64,000 bases of DNA from positions 1 to 64,000 of the forward strand of contig DYCF01000003.1 of assembly GCA_019418225.1 (NCBI GenBank). The letters run 5' to 3'. The DNA comes from Clostridiales bacterium. Lineage in GTDB: Bacteria; Bacillota; Clostridia; Lachnospirales; Cellulosilyticaceae. The stretch's first letter is position 1. Every line of letters begins with the position of its first letter. The translations under genes and the position numbers were made by a program. The notes under the pieces were generated by a model, which was not told where the DNA came from, ran no database searches, and saw nothing but the letters and a program-made list of their open reading frames with translations. This document shows positions 25,506-35,455 of the stretch, piece after piece.

Positions 25506-27269
25506 TTATGAAATACAAGTACTCTTTACAGTTTGAGTTGAATAATCAAATAATATACAGCTTGGCACTTCATTTTCAGTGATTTTTTCATAACAACCTG
25601 TTTCATATGCTTGCCATACATTATACTTAAAGGCCTCAAGTAATGCTAAGCGATAACGATGACGTGGTGCCTTTTCTAATAATGTTGGCGCATATTTTGC
25701 AATGAAATCATCATCTTTGAGCATTAAGTTATGGTGGTCCTTAAATTTACTACGCTCTAATGTTTCAAAGGCAACTGGTACTTCATTTAAATGTTCGTGT
25801 AACAAATAATCCAACCTAATCATTTCTTTTAGAATCTCACTATTCACATTCTCCATACTTTCACCAAACTCAATAAGTTTTACATAATATGAGAGTTTAT
25901 TGTGCTGTACCTTATCATATCCACACTTTGACCAAAATTTAGCTAAAGTCTCAAAGCATTTAAAAGGGGAGTCAAATACTGTAAATAAGTATTCTAAACT
26001 ATTTTTAAAACGTTCACTATTATAATAACGCTCTAACATTTCTTCAATATCATGAAGTAGTAACATCTCTCTATAGTTTACTTCTCTTGTATATAAAATC
26101 TCATAAGGCGGCTCTTCCTTATAAACAAGTCCATATTCTTCTGCATTATGACGGAGTCCTGAACCTTTAAGTAACTTTAGGAAACCAAGTTGAAATTGTT
26201 CAGGTCGAAGTGAAATCACATCATTAAAGGATCTACCAAAAGAATTATAATCTTCATAAGGTAGTCCAGCAATAAGGTCTAAGTGTTGGTGAATATTTCC
26301 TTGTGCCTTAACTTTTAATACCACCTCTTTAATATCTTTAAATGGCATTGGGCGCATAATTGTATCTAATACCTTTTGATTTGTGGATTGTACACCTATT
26401 TCAAATTGAATCAAACCTGGTCTTGCATCTTTTAAAAGTGTAATCATTTCATCCGTTAAAAGTTCTGCTGCAATTTCAAAGTGGAAGTTTGTATAACCAT
26501 TATCAATCGCCATAATATGCTGCCAGATTTCCATGGCATAATGACGCTTTGCATTAAAGGTACGGTCTACAAATTTCACTTGTTTCACACGTTTATTAGT
26601 AAAGTAAGTCATATGTTCCTTTACTCTTTCCAATGGTGCAAACCTTACACCATGTTCAATAGAAGATAAACAGTACTGGCATCTAAACGGACAACCTCTA
26701 GAGGCTTCATAATAAATAATCTTATGCTCAAGTCCCTCTAAGGAATCATATACAAAAGGTAAGTACTCAAGGTTAAGTGGCTGTCTTGGCTTATTTCTAA
26801 TAATTTTATGTGCTGCCTCATTCTGGGCATTTTGCTCTTGTGCTTTATAAATAAGCCCATCTACATCTTCTAATGCCAGACCTTTACCTGTATAATAATC
26901 TAAATAAGCTTTCCAGGTTTCCTCTCCTTCACCTTCCATCACAAAGTTAATTGGTAATTCATTTAATAAGTCATCACCCTCATAGGTCACTTCCGGACCA
27001 CCTAAAATGATTTTCGTATCTGGTAAAATCTTTCTTAAGGTTGGTACAAGCATCTTAATAAATGACATATTCCAAATATAACAGGAAATGCCTAATATAT
27101 CTGGTGCTTCATCATAAATTACCTTAATAATTTCATTTTCATTTTGATTAATTGTAAGCTCCAATACTTTGATATCGTCTTCATACTCTTTACAATAAGT
27201 TGCTATGGAACGCAATGCCAAAGAAGTATGAATATATTTCGCATTAAGTGCGAGTAAAACAACTTTCAC
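25506..27269 (-). CDS. B12-binding-domain radical SAM protein (DUF4080 type)
   Basis: 587 residues. N-terminal cobalamin-binding-like Rossmann domain (MKVVLLALNAKYIHTSLALRSIA...DILGISCYIWN), radical SAM core with the 4Fe-4S motif CPFRCQYC (CX3CX2C, about residue 196), and a C-terminal DUF4080 region of about 200 residues. No DXHXXG cobalamin motif is obvious, so B12 binding itself is not certain. Anaerobes often carry such genes; the substrate is unknown. Confidence 0.88.
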   Translation of the reverse strand: MKVVLLALNAKYIHTSLALRSIATYCKEYEDDIKVLELTINQNENEIIKVIYDEAPDILGISCYIWNMSFIKMLVPTLRKILPDTKIILGGPEVTYEGDDLLNELPINFVMEGEGEETWKAYLDYYTGKGLALEDVDGLIYKAQEQNAQNEAAHKIIRNKPRQPLNLEYLPFVYDSLEGLEHKIIYYEASRGCPFRCQYCLSSIEHGVRFAPLERVKEHMTYFTNKRVKQVKFVDRTFNAKRHYAMEIWQHIMAIDNGYTNFHFEIAAELLTDEMITLLKDARPGLIQFEIGVQSTNQKVLDTIMRPMPFKDIKEVVLKVKAQGNIHQHLDLIAGLPYEDYNSFGRSFNDVISLRPEQFQLGFLKLLKGSGLRHNAEEYGLVYKEEPPYEILYTREVNYREMLLLHDIEEMLERYYNSERFKNSLEYLFTVFDSPFKCFETLAKFWSKCGYDKVQHNKLSYYVKLIEFGESMENVNSEILKEMIRLDYLLHEHLNEVPVAFETLERSKFKDHHNLMLKDDDFIAKYAPTLLEKAPRHRYRLALLEAFKYNVWQAYETGCYEKITENEVPSCILFDYSTQTVKSTCIS

Positions 27270-27483
27270 GTCTTTAAGTCCTTTCTATATCAGAAATCAA
27301 AATTTCCTGGGAAATTAGGATTTTTCTGTAAAACATTTCCTTGTATTATGATTTCTGTTTTCCTATTTATATTAATATAAACTATTGTAACTCCAATTAT
27401 TATATCACAACTTATGTTTTCCTCATAGTCAGATTCCTTATGTATGCTTCTAGCTTTATCCTTCTATAAGACTTCCACTCTAC

Positions 27484-27524
27484 AAAAATAGGTTGCCATC
27501 CAAGTAGATAGCAACCTATTTTTA
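27484..27524. terminator. Bidirectional hairpin terminator
   Basis: AAAAATAGGTTGC and GCAACCTATTTTTA form a long stem with A/T runs at both ends, between the radical-SAM gene's upstream region and the lipoprotein gene, for which it is the terminator. The rest of the gap 27270-27483 holds no visible gene. Confidence 0.88.
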
Positions 27525-27531
27525 GAAATTA

Positions 27532-27915
27532 TTATTTTGTTGTAGCTGGCGTAGTTGTTGCACCATCTACAATGCCATTTGTATCATTTACAACACCATT
27601 TGTTGCTGTAGTGTCTGGTACAGCTGTTCCATCTGTCGTACCTACACCATTGTTCATGCCATTAGTAGTCGTACCATCTGTGACTGTACCTGCTGTAGTA
27701 CCATTTGTTCCTGTTGTTGTACCATTATTTGTACCATTTGTAGTAGTACCTGTTGTTCCTGTTGTATCTGTACTATTTGTGGTAGTATTTGGTGCTGTTG
27801 ATGTTGTTGTTGGGGCATTGGTTTCTGTTGGTGTTGTAGTTGTGTTGTCACTTGTACAGCCAACAGCTGCAATTCCCATTAATGTAAGTGCTGTAACAAA
27901 TAAAAATTTTCGCAT
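27532..27915 (-). CDS. Low-complexity Thr/Asn/Gly-rich lipoprotein
   Basis: 127 residues from MRKFLF; an earlier ATG at 27936 overlaps the AAGGAG ribosome site and is unlikely. Lipoprotein signal with lipobox AAVGC around residue 20, then about 105 residues made almost only of Thr, Asn, Gly, Asp, Ala and Val (TTTTPTETNAPTTTST, TTGTTGTTTNGTNNG). No folded domain is expected. Such sequences can be wall-spanning spacers or glycosylation substrates, but no partner domain follows, so the role is unknown. Confidence 0.75.
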   Translation of the reverse strand: MRKFLFVTALTLMGIAAVGCTSDNTTTTPTETNAPTTTSTAPNTTTNSTDTTGTTGTTTNGTNNGTTTGTNGTTAGTVTDGTTTNGMNNGVGTTDGTAVPDTTATNGVVNDTNGIVDGATTTPATTK

Positions 27916-28029
27916 ATATACTATACTCCTTTTCATGAAATGAAATATTATACAAGCATAGTATTATCCGTTTGCATAATTTTATGCACCTCTTACATTT
28001 TACACATCAAAATTTTTTGACTAATATTT

Positions 28030-29415
28030 TTATTTGCTTAAAGCTTCATCTATTGCCTGAGCAGCCTTTTTACCAGCTCCCATTGCCAGAATAACTGTTG
28101 CTGCACCTGTTACAGTATCGCCTCCTGCATAAACACCTGCTTTGCTTGTAGCCATTGTTTCTTCATTTACAATGATACCGCCCCATTTAGTCACTTCAAG
28201 ACCTGGTGTTGTTGTGCGAATAAGTGGGTTAGGGCTTTGTCCTATAGCAATAACAACTGTATCTACATCAATGCAGTGCTCGCTACCAGCAATTGCAACT
28301 GGTCTTCTTCTGCCTGATGCATCTGGTTCACCAAGCTCCATATCAATACATTCTAATGCTTTTACCCAGCCTTCTTCACCATATATAGCTTCTGGATTAC
28401 AAAGAAGTTTAAAGATAATCCCTTCTTCTTTTGCATGATGTACTTCTTCACGTCTTGCAGGAAGTTCTTCTTCACCACGGCGATAAACTATGTACACATT
28501 TTCTGCACCAAGACGTTTTGCAGTTCTAGCGGCATCCATTGCAACATTTCCGCCACCTACAACAGCTACATTTTTACCTACATGAATAGGTGTTGGTGAG
28601 TTAGGGAAATCATATGCTTTCATTAGGTTTGAACGTGTTAAAAATTCATTTGCACTATACACACCATTTAAATTTTCTCCTGGGATATTCATGAATTTAG
28701 GAAGGCCGGCACCACTTCCCACGAAAACAGCTTCATAACCATCTTCCATTAACTCGTCAATTGTAATGGACTTACCAACGATTACATTCTTTTCAATATC
28801 TACACCCATTTTTTCAATTTTTTCAATTTCCTTACGTACAAGTGCTTTTGGAAGTCTAAATTCTGGAATACCGTACATAAGTACGCCGCCTACTTCATGA
28901 AGGGCTTCAAATAATGATACCTCATAACCCTTTTTAGCTAAGCTACCTGCACAAGTAAGGCCAGCTGGACCTGCTCCTACGATAGCTACTTTTTTACCAT
29001 TAGACGGTGCTACTGCAACTTCTCCATTCCCTTGTGCCATCATGTAATCTGCCACAAAACGTTCAAGACGTCCAATACCTACAGATTCACCTTTTTTGCC
29101 TCTAACGCATTTTCCTTCACATTGATTTTCCTGTGGACAAACACGACCACAGATTGCTGGAAGTGCATTTTCAGAAGTAATAATTTCATAAGCTTTTTCA
29201 AAGTTTTCTTCTGTAATCGCATGAATAAACTCTGGAATTGGCACATTAACTGGACAGCCTTGTACACAAAAACGTTGTTTACAATTTAAACAGCGGCTTG
29301 CTTCTTCCATTGCTTGTTCTTTCGTATAGCCAAGAGATACTTCTTTAAAGTTTTTATTACGAACATTAGGATCTTGTTCTGGCATTTTTACTTTATTTAA
29401 TGACATATTAGGCAT
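28030..29415 (-). CDS. nfnB: NfnB-type subunit (GltD-like NADPH oxidoreductase)
   Basis: 461 residues. N-terminal iron-sulfur domain (CLNCKQRFCVQGCPV, then CGRVCPQENQCEGKCV), FAD site VAIVGAGPAGLTCAG, NADPH site VAVVGGGNVAMDAARTAKR, and the C-terminal GGDTVTGAATVILAMGAGKKAA. On its own it would be called glutamate synthase small subunit, but it overlaps by 8 bases the gene of an NfnA-like subunit and no large GltB subunit is near. The pair therefore most likely forms NfnAB, which couples NADH and reduced ferredoxin to NADP+ reduction by electron bifurcation. Confidence 0.88.
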   Translation of the reverse strand: MPNMSLNKVKMPEQDPNVRNKNFKEVSLGYTKEQAMEEASRCLNCKQRFCVQGCPVNVPIPEFIHAITEENFEKAYEIITSENALPAICGRVCPQENQCEGKCVRGKKGESVGIGRLERFVADYMMAQGNGEVAVAPSNGKKVAIVGAGPAGLTCAGSLAKKGYEVSLFEALHEVGGVLMYGIPEFRLPKALVRKEIEKIEKMGVDIEKNVIVGKSITIDELMEDGYEAVFVGSGAGLPKFMNIPGENLNGVYSANEFLTRSNLMKAYDFPNSPTPIHVGKNVAVVGGGNVAMDAARTAKRLGAENVYIVYRRGEEELPARREEVHHAKEEGIIFKLLCNPEAIYGEEGWVKALECIDMELGEPDASGRRRPVAIAGSEHCIDVDTVVIAIGQSPNPLIRTTTPGLEVTKWGGIIVNEETMATSKAGVYAGGDTVTGAATVILAMGAGKKAAQAIDEALSK

Positions 29416-30247
29416 TTTCTTGTCCCCCTATCTGCTGTTTCATACGACAAATATGTGCTTCTTGTTCCTTGTACATCCCTTGACGACGCATTGCTTCATC
29501 AAAGTCTACTAAGAAACCATCAAAGTCTGGGCCATCTACACAAGCAAATTTAGTTTCTCCGCCAACTGTTACACGGCAACCACCACACATACCTGTTCCA
29601 TCAATCATAATAGGGTTTAATGAAACCATCGTTGGGATGCCAAGAGGTTTTGTATAATTAACTACCGCTCTCATCATCACAAGTGGTCCTATGGCAATAA
29701 CTTCGTCATATTCATTACCATTTTCTATAAGTTCTTTTAAAATATCTGTAACAAATCCTTCTTTTCCTAAAGAACCGTCATTTGTTGCTACATAAACATT
29801 ACTACATGTCTCAAATTCATCTTTGAGAATGACAAACTCCTCTGAGCGACCACCTAAAATAACATCACACTCAGTACCAAATCCAGCAAGTTTTTTAATT
29901 TGAGGATATAAAGGTGCTGCGCCAACGCCTCCACCAATACCGAGTACACGTTTTTTCTTTTCTAAGTGCGCTGCTACGCCAAGGGGACCTGCAACACTTG
30001 CAAGATAATCACCCTTTTCTTTTGCTGCTATTTTTCTTGTTGAATAACCTACTACTTGATAAATAATTGAAACTGTTTCATTTTCACGATCATAATCCTG
30101 AATCGTAAGTGGGATTCTTTCATCCCCTTCTTCTGCACATACAATTACAAATTGTCCAGGTTCACACTTTCTAGCTACATAAGGTGCATGTACAACCATT
30201 TTTTCAACAGTTGCATTAAGTTTGATTTTCTCAATAATTTGATACAT
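29408..30247 (-). CDS. nfnA: NfnA-type subunit (PyrK/DHODH electron-transfer-like FAD/NAD protein)
   Basis: 279 residues: FAD domain with GQFVIVCAEEGDERIPLTI and GYSTRKIA, NAD domain with GIGGGVGAAPLYPQIKKL, and the C-terminal 2Fe-2S motif CGGCRVTVGGETKFACVDGP. Matches the small subunit of NADH-dependent reduced ferredoxin:NADP oxidoreductase, homologous to PyrK. It comes before nfnB in the operon and overlaps it by 8 bases. It follows the HD-GYP gene by 13 bases, so all three may be on one transcript. Confidence 0.88.
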   Translation of the reverse strand: MYQIIEKIKLNATVEKMVVHAPYVARKCEPGQFVIVCAEEGDERIPLTIQDYDRENETVSIIYQVVGYSTRKIAAKEKGDYLASVAGPLGVAAHLEKKKRVLGIGGGVGAAPLYPQIKKLAGFGTECDVILGGRSEEFVILKDEFETCSNVYVATNDGSLGKEGFVTDILKELIENGNEYDEVIAIGPLVMMRAVVNYTKPLGIPTMVSLNPIMIDGTGMCGGCRVTVGGETKFACVDGPDFDGFLVDFDEAMRRQGMYKEQEAHICRMKQQIGGQENA

Positions 30248-30260
30248 CTCTTCCTCCTAT

Positions 30261-31298
30261 TTATGTAAGCTCTACAATACTGATTGACTTTTCAGTAAAG
30301 AGGTCAATATATTTATCTTTCACCTTAACAATTGGTTTATAAACGCAAGCAGGATTAATAGCTACAACTTCTCCTATCTCTCCTGTACTAAGCTGCACAT
30401 ATACACCAATATAATAAGATGCGATATGCGTTAAAAAAGTTAATAATATTTTTGTGTCTAACTTACCAAATACACCTTCTTGCATAAGCTGCATAACATC
30501 AAAAGGTGAGTGTTTCTTCTTGTATGGCCTTTCAGAAAGCATCGCATCATATACATCTGCTACTGCTAATACTTTGGCAATATCATTGATGTTCTCACTA
30601 TATACCCCATAAGGATAACCTGAGCCGTCAATCTTTTCATGATGCATTAAAATGCCTACTTTAACATCTAAACTAATACTCTTATCATCTTGGAGTAATT
30701 CATAAGAATAACGGGGATGCTTTTTCATCTCCTCAAATTCACTTTCTGTAAGCTTGCCTGGTTTATTTAGTATTGCTGGATCAACTTTCATTTTCCCTAT
30801 ATCATGAAGTAATCCTGCAATTAGAAGAGATTCTATCATATTATCCCCATATTTCATCCATTGCCCAATAAGCATACTTAGAAGAGCCACATTAATACTA
30901 TGTGTATATGTATAACTATCCGCATATTTAAAGAGATTAATACAACCTATAATTTTAAAATTATCTTTAAAATTACTTTCTACATGTTTTTTGATTGTCT
31001 TAAACGCTTCAAAGTCTACTACATTATCATCTGCTACCTTTTGAAATAAAATCTTTGCTGTCTCAGTACAAAACTCATACTGTGCACGTGTTTCCTTAGA
31101 GATTTTCCACACAGTATCCCAAGAATTAACAGATATATCTACTTCATCAAAATGAAGACTCTTAAGATTTTCTATAATTTCTTTTGTTAACTCCTGCCCT
31201 TCTCCAACATAAACAATACCATTATCTAAATTACGTACAGGCTCGGCTGTAATCATCCCTGGCGTTGCTTCTGTTATCGGAATTGTAATCTTCGGCAT
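30261..31298 (-). CDS. HD-GYP domain protein (cyclic-di-GMP phosphodiesterase type)
   Basis: 345 residues. An N-terminal domain of about 120 residues (ITEATPGMITAEPVRNLDNGIVYVGEGQELT) precedes an HD-GYP domain: LLHDIGKMKVD with the HD pair, LNKPGKLTESEFEEMKKHP, and HHEKIDGSGYPYG, the GYP signature. Complete metal ligands suggest activity, hydrolysing cyclic-di-GMP or a related dinucleotide. A short C-terminal domain follows. Placed upstream of nfnAB by 13 bases, which links second-messenger signalling to a redox enzyme only by position. Confidence 0.9.
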   Translation of the reverse strand: MPKITIPITEATPGMITAEPVRNLDNGIVYVGEGQELTKEIIENLKSLHFDEVDISVNSWDTVWKISKETRAQYEFCTETAKILFQKVADDNVVDFEAFKTIKKHVESNFKDNFKIIGCINLFKYADSYTYTHSINVALLSMLIGQWMKYGDNMIESLLIAGLLHDIGKMKVDPAILNKPGKLTESEFEEMKKHPRYSYELLQDDKSISLDVKVGILMHHEKIDGSGYPYGVYSENINDIAKVLAVADVYDAMLSERPYKKKHSPFDVMQLMQEGVFGKLDTKILLTFLTHIASYYIGVYVQLSTGEIGEVVAINPACVYKPIVKVKDKYIDLFTEKSISIVELT

Positions 31299-31410
31299 TC
31301 TTCTTCCCCCTACACATGTATATATTTGTATAAGTAAAGTTTATACCATTTATCTGCTTTATACAAGAATTTGTAGAATAATTATTTAAAAAATATTAAA
31401 TATTAATATT

Positions 31411-31440
31411 AAAATACCCACTTCTAAAAAGAAGTGGGTA
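31411..31440 (-). terminator. Terminator after gdhA
   Basis: ACCCACTTCT and AGAAGTGGGT form a perfect 10-base stem with a TTTT loop on the minus strand and an ATTTTAATA tail, starting 14 bases beyond the gdhA stop. Confidence 0.85.
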
Positions 31441-31453
31441 AACTTCAACAGTC

Positions 31454-32851
<1,398 letters not shown>

Positions 32852-32859
32852 CTAATGGT

Positions 32860-32887
32860 ATTTTATCATAAAATTATACAATTTCAA
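32860..32887 (-). promoter_or_regulatory. Probable sigma-A promoter of gdhA
   Basis: Minus strand TTGAAA, 16-base spacer, TAAAAT; the leader is about 50 bases and contains GGGAGGAA before the ATG. Confidence 0.55.
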
Positions 32888-32959
32888 TTATATTTTTATG
32901 TTTTTTTAAAAAAAATTAAATTTAATTGTTATTTTATAATTTAGGAAAAGCATTTTTCA

Positions 32960-34303
32960 CTATTTTCTGATAATTATCATTGCCTCTATTGGCAAGTTTT
33001 CATACATCCATTTGGCATCTATTTCCTCTAAAATGATGTTGTTCCTATCTGTTCTTGCACCAATTGTATTACCACTACAGTTTTTAATCTGCCAACTATC
33101 ATCTCGAATAACACCTTGAAAACCAAACTGATTGCTAATAGGCAACCAATAATTCGCACCTTCTTCATGCTTATCATCTTCATACACTTCTTCTTTTCCT
33201 TGTAAATAGTAAGTACCTATAGTTGGTTCAAATTGATCTTTTCCTACAGAACAGCTCATCTCACGAATAAGCTTTTCTCCTTTATATACTTTAATTACAC
33301 TTGGTGTGCCAATTGTCATTTCTAACCATATACGATTATTAGTCAAAGTCGTACTTGTAAAACGTATATATTTCACATCGCTCTTCTCCCCACTAGCTGC
33401 TTGCACCTGAAAAGCTACATCATATGCTGTATCCGGTTTTAATAACTGACTTAATACAAACGTTGCATGATAAGAATCTGTTAACTTACCTGTAATTTTA
33501 TTCTCTCCTAGTTGCATAATTGCTTTTACAACAGGTTTATCTGTTGTAATCGTTATACGTGGATATAAACCAATCCATTTATCTTGATCTTTAGGATACG
33601 TACTTATAATCTGAGGTTTTACATCTGTTTTTAAGGTTACATATTGTGTTGTTTCTAAGAAGTTACCACTTTTAGATGGCATCCCTTTTTTAAAAGCAAT
33701 CTTATATTCTTTATTATTTTCTAAGACTTGATTTGGCGTAAATATAAAGCGTGTTGTATCTGTTTTCACCTTGCCATCCTCATCAGTTCGTTCTGCTGGT
33801 GTAATTGTAAAAGGTGTATCACTTTGTATATATTTTGAAATTTTATTCAAGTTCATCGGTGTATTAAATTGCACTAGAAAACTATTATTACTTGCAATTA
33901 ACAACTCCGTTGTAGGTGTAATAATCTGCACAGGTGCTTTAAATTGTACAGGTATATGGGCTGTCTTCGTAATCCACTCATAATTACTATTTGCCTTTTG
34001 AATATGTATTTTTACTTTTTGCCCACAAATTTGGTTTTTTTCCTTTACTTTTAAAGATAATACACTTTTATTCAGCCACTCATAGGTATAATCAAAATTT
34101 GTCTCTGTAGGAAATTCACTTTCAATACGAATATACTTTTCAATATCCGTCCTCTCCATGGGGACTAAAAAGTTCACTGTAATCTCTGCATACTGATCAT
34201 TTACCTCTACCCAGGTTAAGCAAAAGCTTCTCATGCACCACAAAAATATGAGTACACTCAAAATCCCTATTGTTAAAAACTTTAACTGTTTAGTACCTTT
34301 CAT
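32960..34303 (-). CDS. Ig-like envelope protein with a degenerate L,D-transpeptidase (YkuD) domain
   Basis: 447 residues from MKGTKQLKF, chosen because GGAGGT precedes it; in-frame codons extend to 34444. One N-terminal membrane segment, then about three bacterial Ig-like (BIG_5-type) domains (NNSFLVQFNTPMNL, TRFIFTPNQVLENNKEYKIAF, RITITTDKPVVKAI, LKPDTAYDVAFQV). The last 120 residues follow the YkuD pattern (IKVYKGEKLIREMSCSVG, PTIGTYYL, IDAKWMYENLPIEAMIII), but the HxG and SHGC catalytic motifs are missing: GFQGVI and IGARTDRNN stand in their places. So it is probably an inactive, binding-only relative. Confidence 0.78.
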   Translation of the reverse strand: MKGTKQLKFLTIGILSVLIFLWCMRSFCLTWVEVNDQYAEITVNFLVPMERTDIEKYIRIESEFPTETNFDYTYEWLNKSVLSLKVKEKNQICGQKVKIHIQKANSNYEWITKTAHIPVQFKAPVQIITPTTELLIASNNSFLVQFNTPMNLNKISKYIQSDTPFTITPAERTDEDGKVKTDTTRFIFTPNQVLENNKEYKIAFKKGMPSKSGNFLETTQYVTLKTDVKPQIISTYPKDQDKWIGLYPRITITTDKPVVKAIMQLGENKITGKLTDSYHATFVLSQLLKPDTAYDVAFQVQAASGEKSDVKYIRFTSTTLTNNRIWLEMTIGTPSVIKVYKGEKLIREMSCSVGKDQFEPTIGTYYLQGKEEVYEDDKHEEGANYWLPISNQFGFQGVIRDDSWQIKNCSGNTIGARTDRNNIILEEIDAKWMYENLPIEAMIIIRK

Positions 34304-34411
34304 TTTATACCTCCATTCAAACCAACTCTTCCTCATATGCTTTCCTAACTTGTCTACAAAATATATATGAATGTAATAGGACAAACATACCACCTTTTTG
34401 AATTTTAAACA

Positions 34412-34455
34412 TAAAAATACCCATGTACCTTTTTTGAAGTACATGGGTATTTTTA
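34412..34455. terminator. Bidirectional terminator downstream of the tRNA genes
   Basis: AAAAATACCCATGTAC and GTACATGGGTATTTTT form a near-perfect stem. It ends the leftward tRNA transcript 13 bases after tRNA-Phe. Confidence 0.88.
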
Positions 34456-34467
34456 TACACTAAAAAA

Positions 34468-34539
34468 TGCCCAGAGCCGGAATCGAACCAGCGACACGAG
34501 GATTTTCAGTCCTCTGCCTACCGACTGAGCTATCTGGGC
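34468..34539 (-). tRNA. tRNA-Phe (GAA), one base short in the D arm
   Basis: Cloverleaf on the minus strand: acceptor GCCCAGA/TCTGGGC with discriminator A, anticodon stem GAGGA/TCCTC with loop CTGAAAA (anticodon GAA), T loop GGTTCGATTCC. No CCA is encoded; the tail is TTTTTT. The D arm reads GCTC AGTCGGTA GGC instead of the usual GCTC AGTCGGTA GAGC: the base pairing with U12 is missing, so the gene has 72 instead of 73 bases. Confidence 0.9.
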
Positions 34540-34569
34540 AAAAAGTTAAAATACTTAATCTAAATTTAG

Positions 34570-34651
34570 TGGAGGGAGAAGGATTCGAACCTTCGAAGCG
34601 TGTCGCAACAGATTTACAGTCTGCCCCCTTTGGCCACTCGGGAATCCCTCC
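34570..34651 (-). tRNA. tRNA-Tyr (GTA)
   Basis: 82 bases, class II tRNA with long variable arm. Acceptor GGAGGGA/TCCCTCC with discriminator A, anticodon loop CTGTAAA (GTA), T loop GGTTCGAATCC. CCA not encoded. First gene of the leftward tRNA unit, 30 bases upstream of tRNA-Phe. Confidence 0.95.
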
Positions 34652-34675
34652 AAAATCTTTATTTAATTCTTTATT

Positions 34676-34704
34676 ATCATACCAAAGTATAATTATTATG
34701 TCAA
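34676..34704 (-). promoter_or_regulatory. Sigma-A promoter of the tRNA-Tyr/tRNA-Phe unit
   Basis: Minus strand TTGACA, 17-base spacer, TATGAT; nearly consensus, about 25 bases upstream of the mature tRNA-Tyr 5' end. Confidence 0.8.
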
Positions 34705-34787
34705 TACTGCTTTAATTAAAAAGCTATTAAATTTTATTAATATATAGTATAATAGTGTCAAATCATGCTGAAAAGGATGGGGAATTT

Positions 34788-35375
34788 ATGAAAATATTAG
34801 TTGTATCAGATATTGAAAGTAATTATATCTGGGATTTTTTTGATAAAAATAATTTTAAAGATATAGATTGTGTTATTTCTTGTGGGGATTTGAAATCTAG
34901 CTATTTATCCTTTTTAGTGACTATGCTGGCTGTTCCTGTTTTTTATGTTCATGGCAATCATGATAAAAGTTATCGCACGTGTCCTCCTGAGGGGTGTGAT
35001 TGCATTGAAGACAAAGTTGTTACATTCAAAAATATACGTATTGCTGGCCTTGGTGGTTCGATTGAATACAATGGCGGATTTTATCAATACCCAGAAGCTA
35101 AAATGCAAAAAAGGGTGAAAAAACTAATTCGCTGTGCAAAAAAACCTATTGATATTTTTGTTTCACACTCTCCCACCTTTGGTCTAGGCGATGATCCTAG
35201 TAGCTTTAGCCATGTTGGTTTCGAATGTTTTCATGATGTTTATGATAAACTTAAGCCAACCTATCATCTCTATGGGCACAATCATTTAACCTACGCTTCT
35301 CATGCAAAACGCTCAATTATACATAATGATATCCAGCTTATTAATGGCTACAATTATTATATTTTAGAAATCTAA
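34788..35375 (+). CDS. Metallophosphoesterase
   Basis: 195 residues from MKILVVSDIE, the normal family N-terminus; AAAGGATGGGG is upstream, and earlier in-frame codons to 34755 are unlikely. Calcineurin-like motifs: SDIES (D of the usual D-x-H, with His replaced by Glu), CGDL, GNHD and YGHNHL, plus FVSHSP. The family hydrolyses phosphoesters; substrate unknown. A TATAAT at 34747-34752 is a likely -10. Single gene ending at a shared terminator. Confidence 0.88.
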   Translation: MKILVVSDIESNYIWDFFDKNNFKDIDCVISCGDLKSSYLSFLVTMLAVPVFYVHGNHDKSYRTCPPEGCDCIEDKVVTFKNIRIAGLGGSIEYNGGFYQYPEAKMQKRVKKLIRCAKKPIDIFVSHSPTFGLGDDPSSFSHVGFECFHDVYDKLKPTYHLYGHNHLTYASHAKRSIIHNDIQLINGYNYYILEI

Positions 35376-35398
35376 TTACACTATCAACCTACATATAT

Positions 35399-35455
35399 AA
35401 AAATAAGATGAGCCTATTGCCAATCAACTTGTGCAATAGCTCATCTTATTTTTAT
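35399..35455. terminator. Bidirectional terminator between the phosphoesterase and pyk genes
   Basis: AAATAAGATGAGC and GCTCATCTTATTT pair, with a second inner pairing CTATTGC/GCAATAG, and A/T runs on both sides. The minus-strand side overlaps the end of the pyk stop codon. Confidence 0.9.

Noticed and set aside
27572..27943. Long plus-strand frame opposite the Thr/Asn-rich lipoprotein
   Set aside because: It is only the antisense image of the Thr/Asn/Gly repeats (Val/Pro-rich); no ribosome site.
28030..29415. Glutamate synthase small subunit (GltD)
   Set aside because: No GltB gene nearby, and the overlap with a PyrK-like gene points to NfnAB instead.
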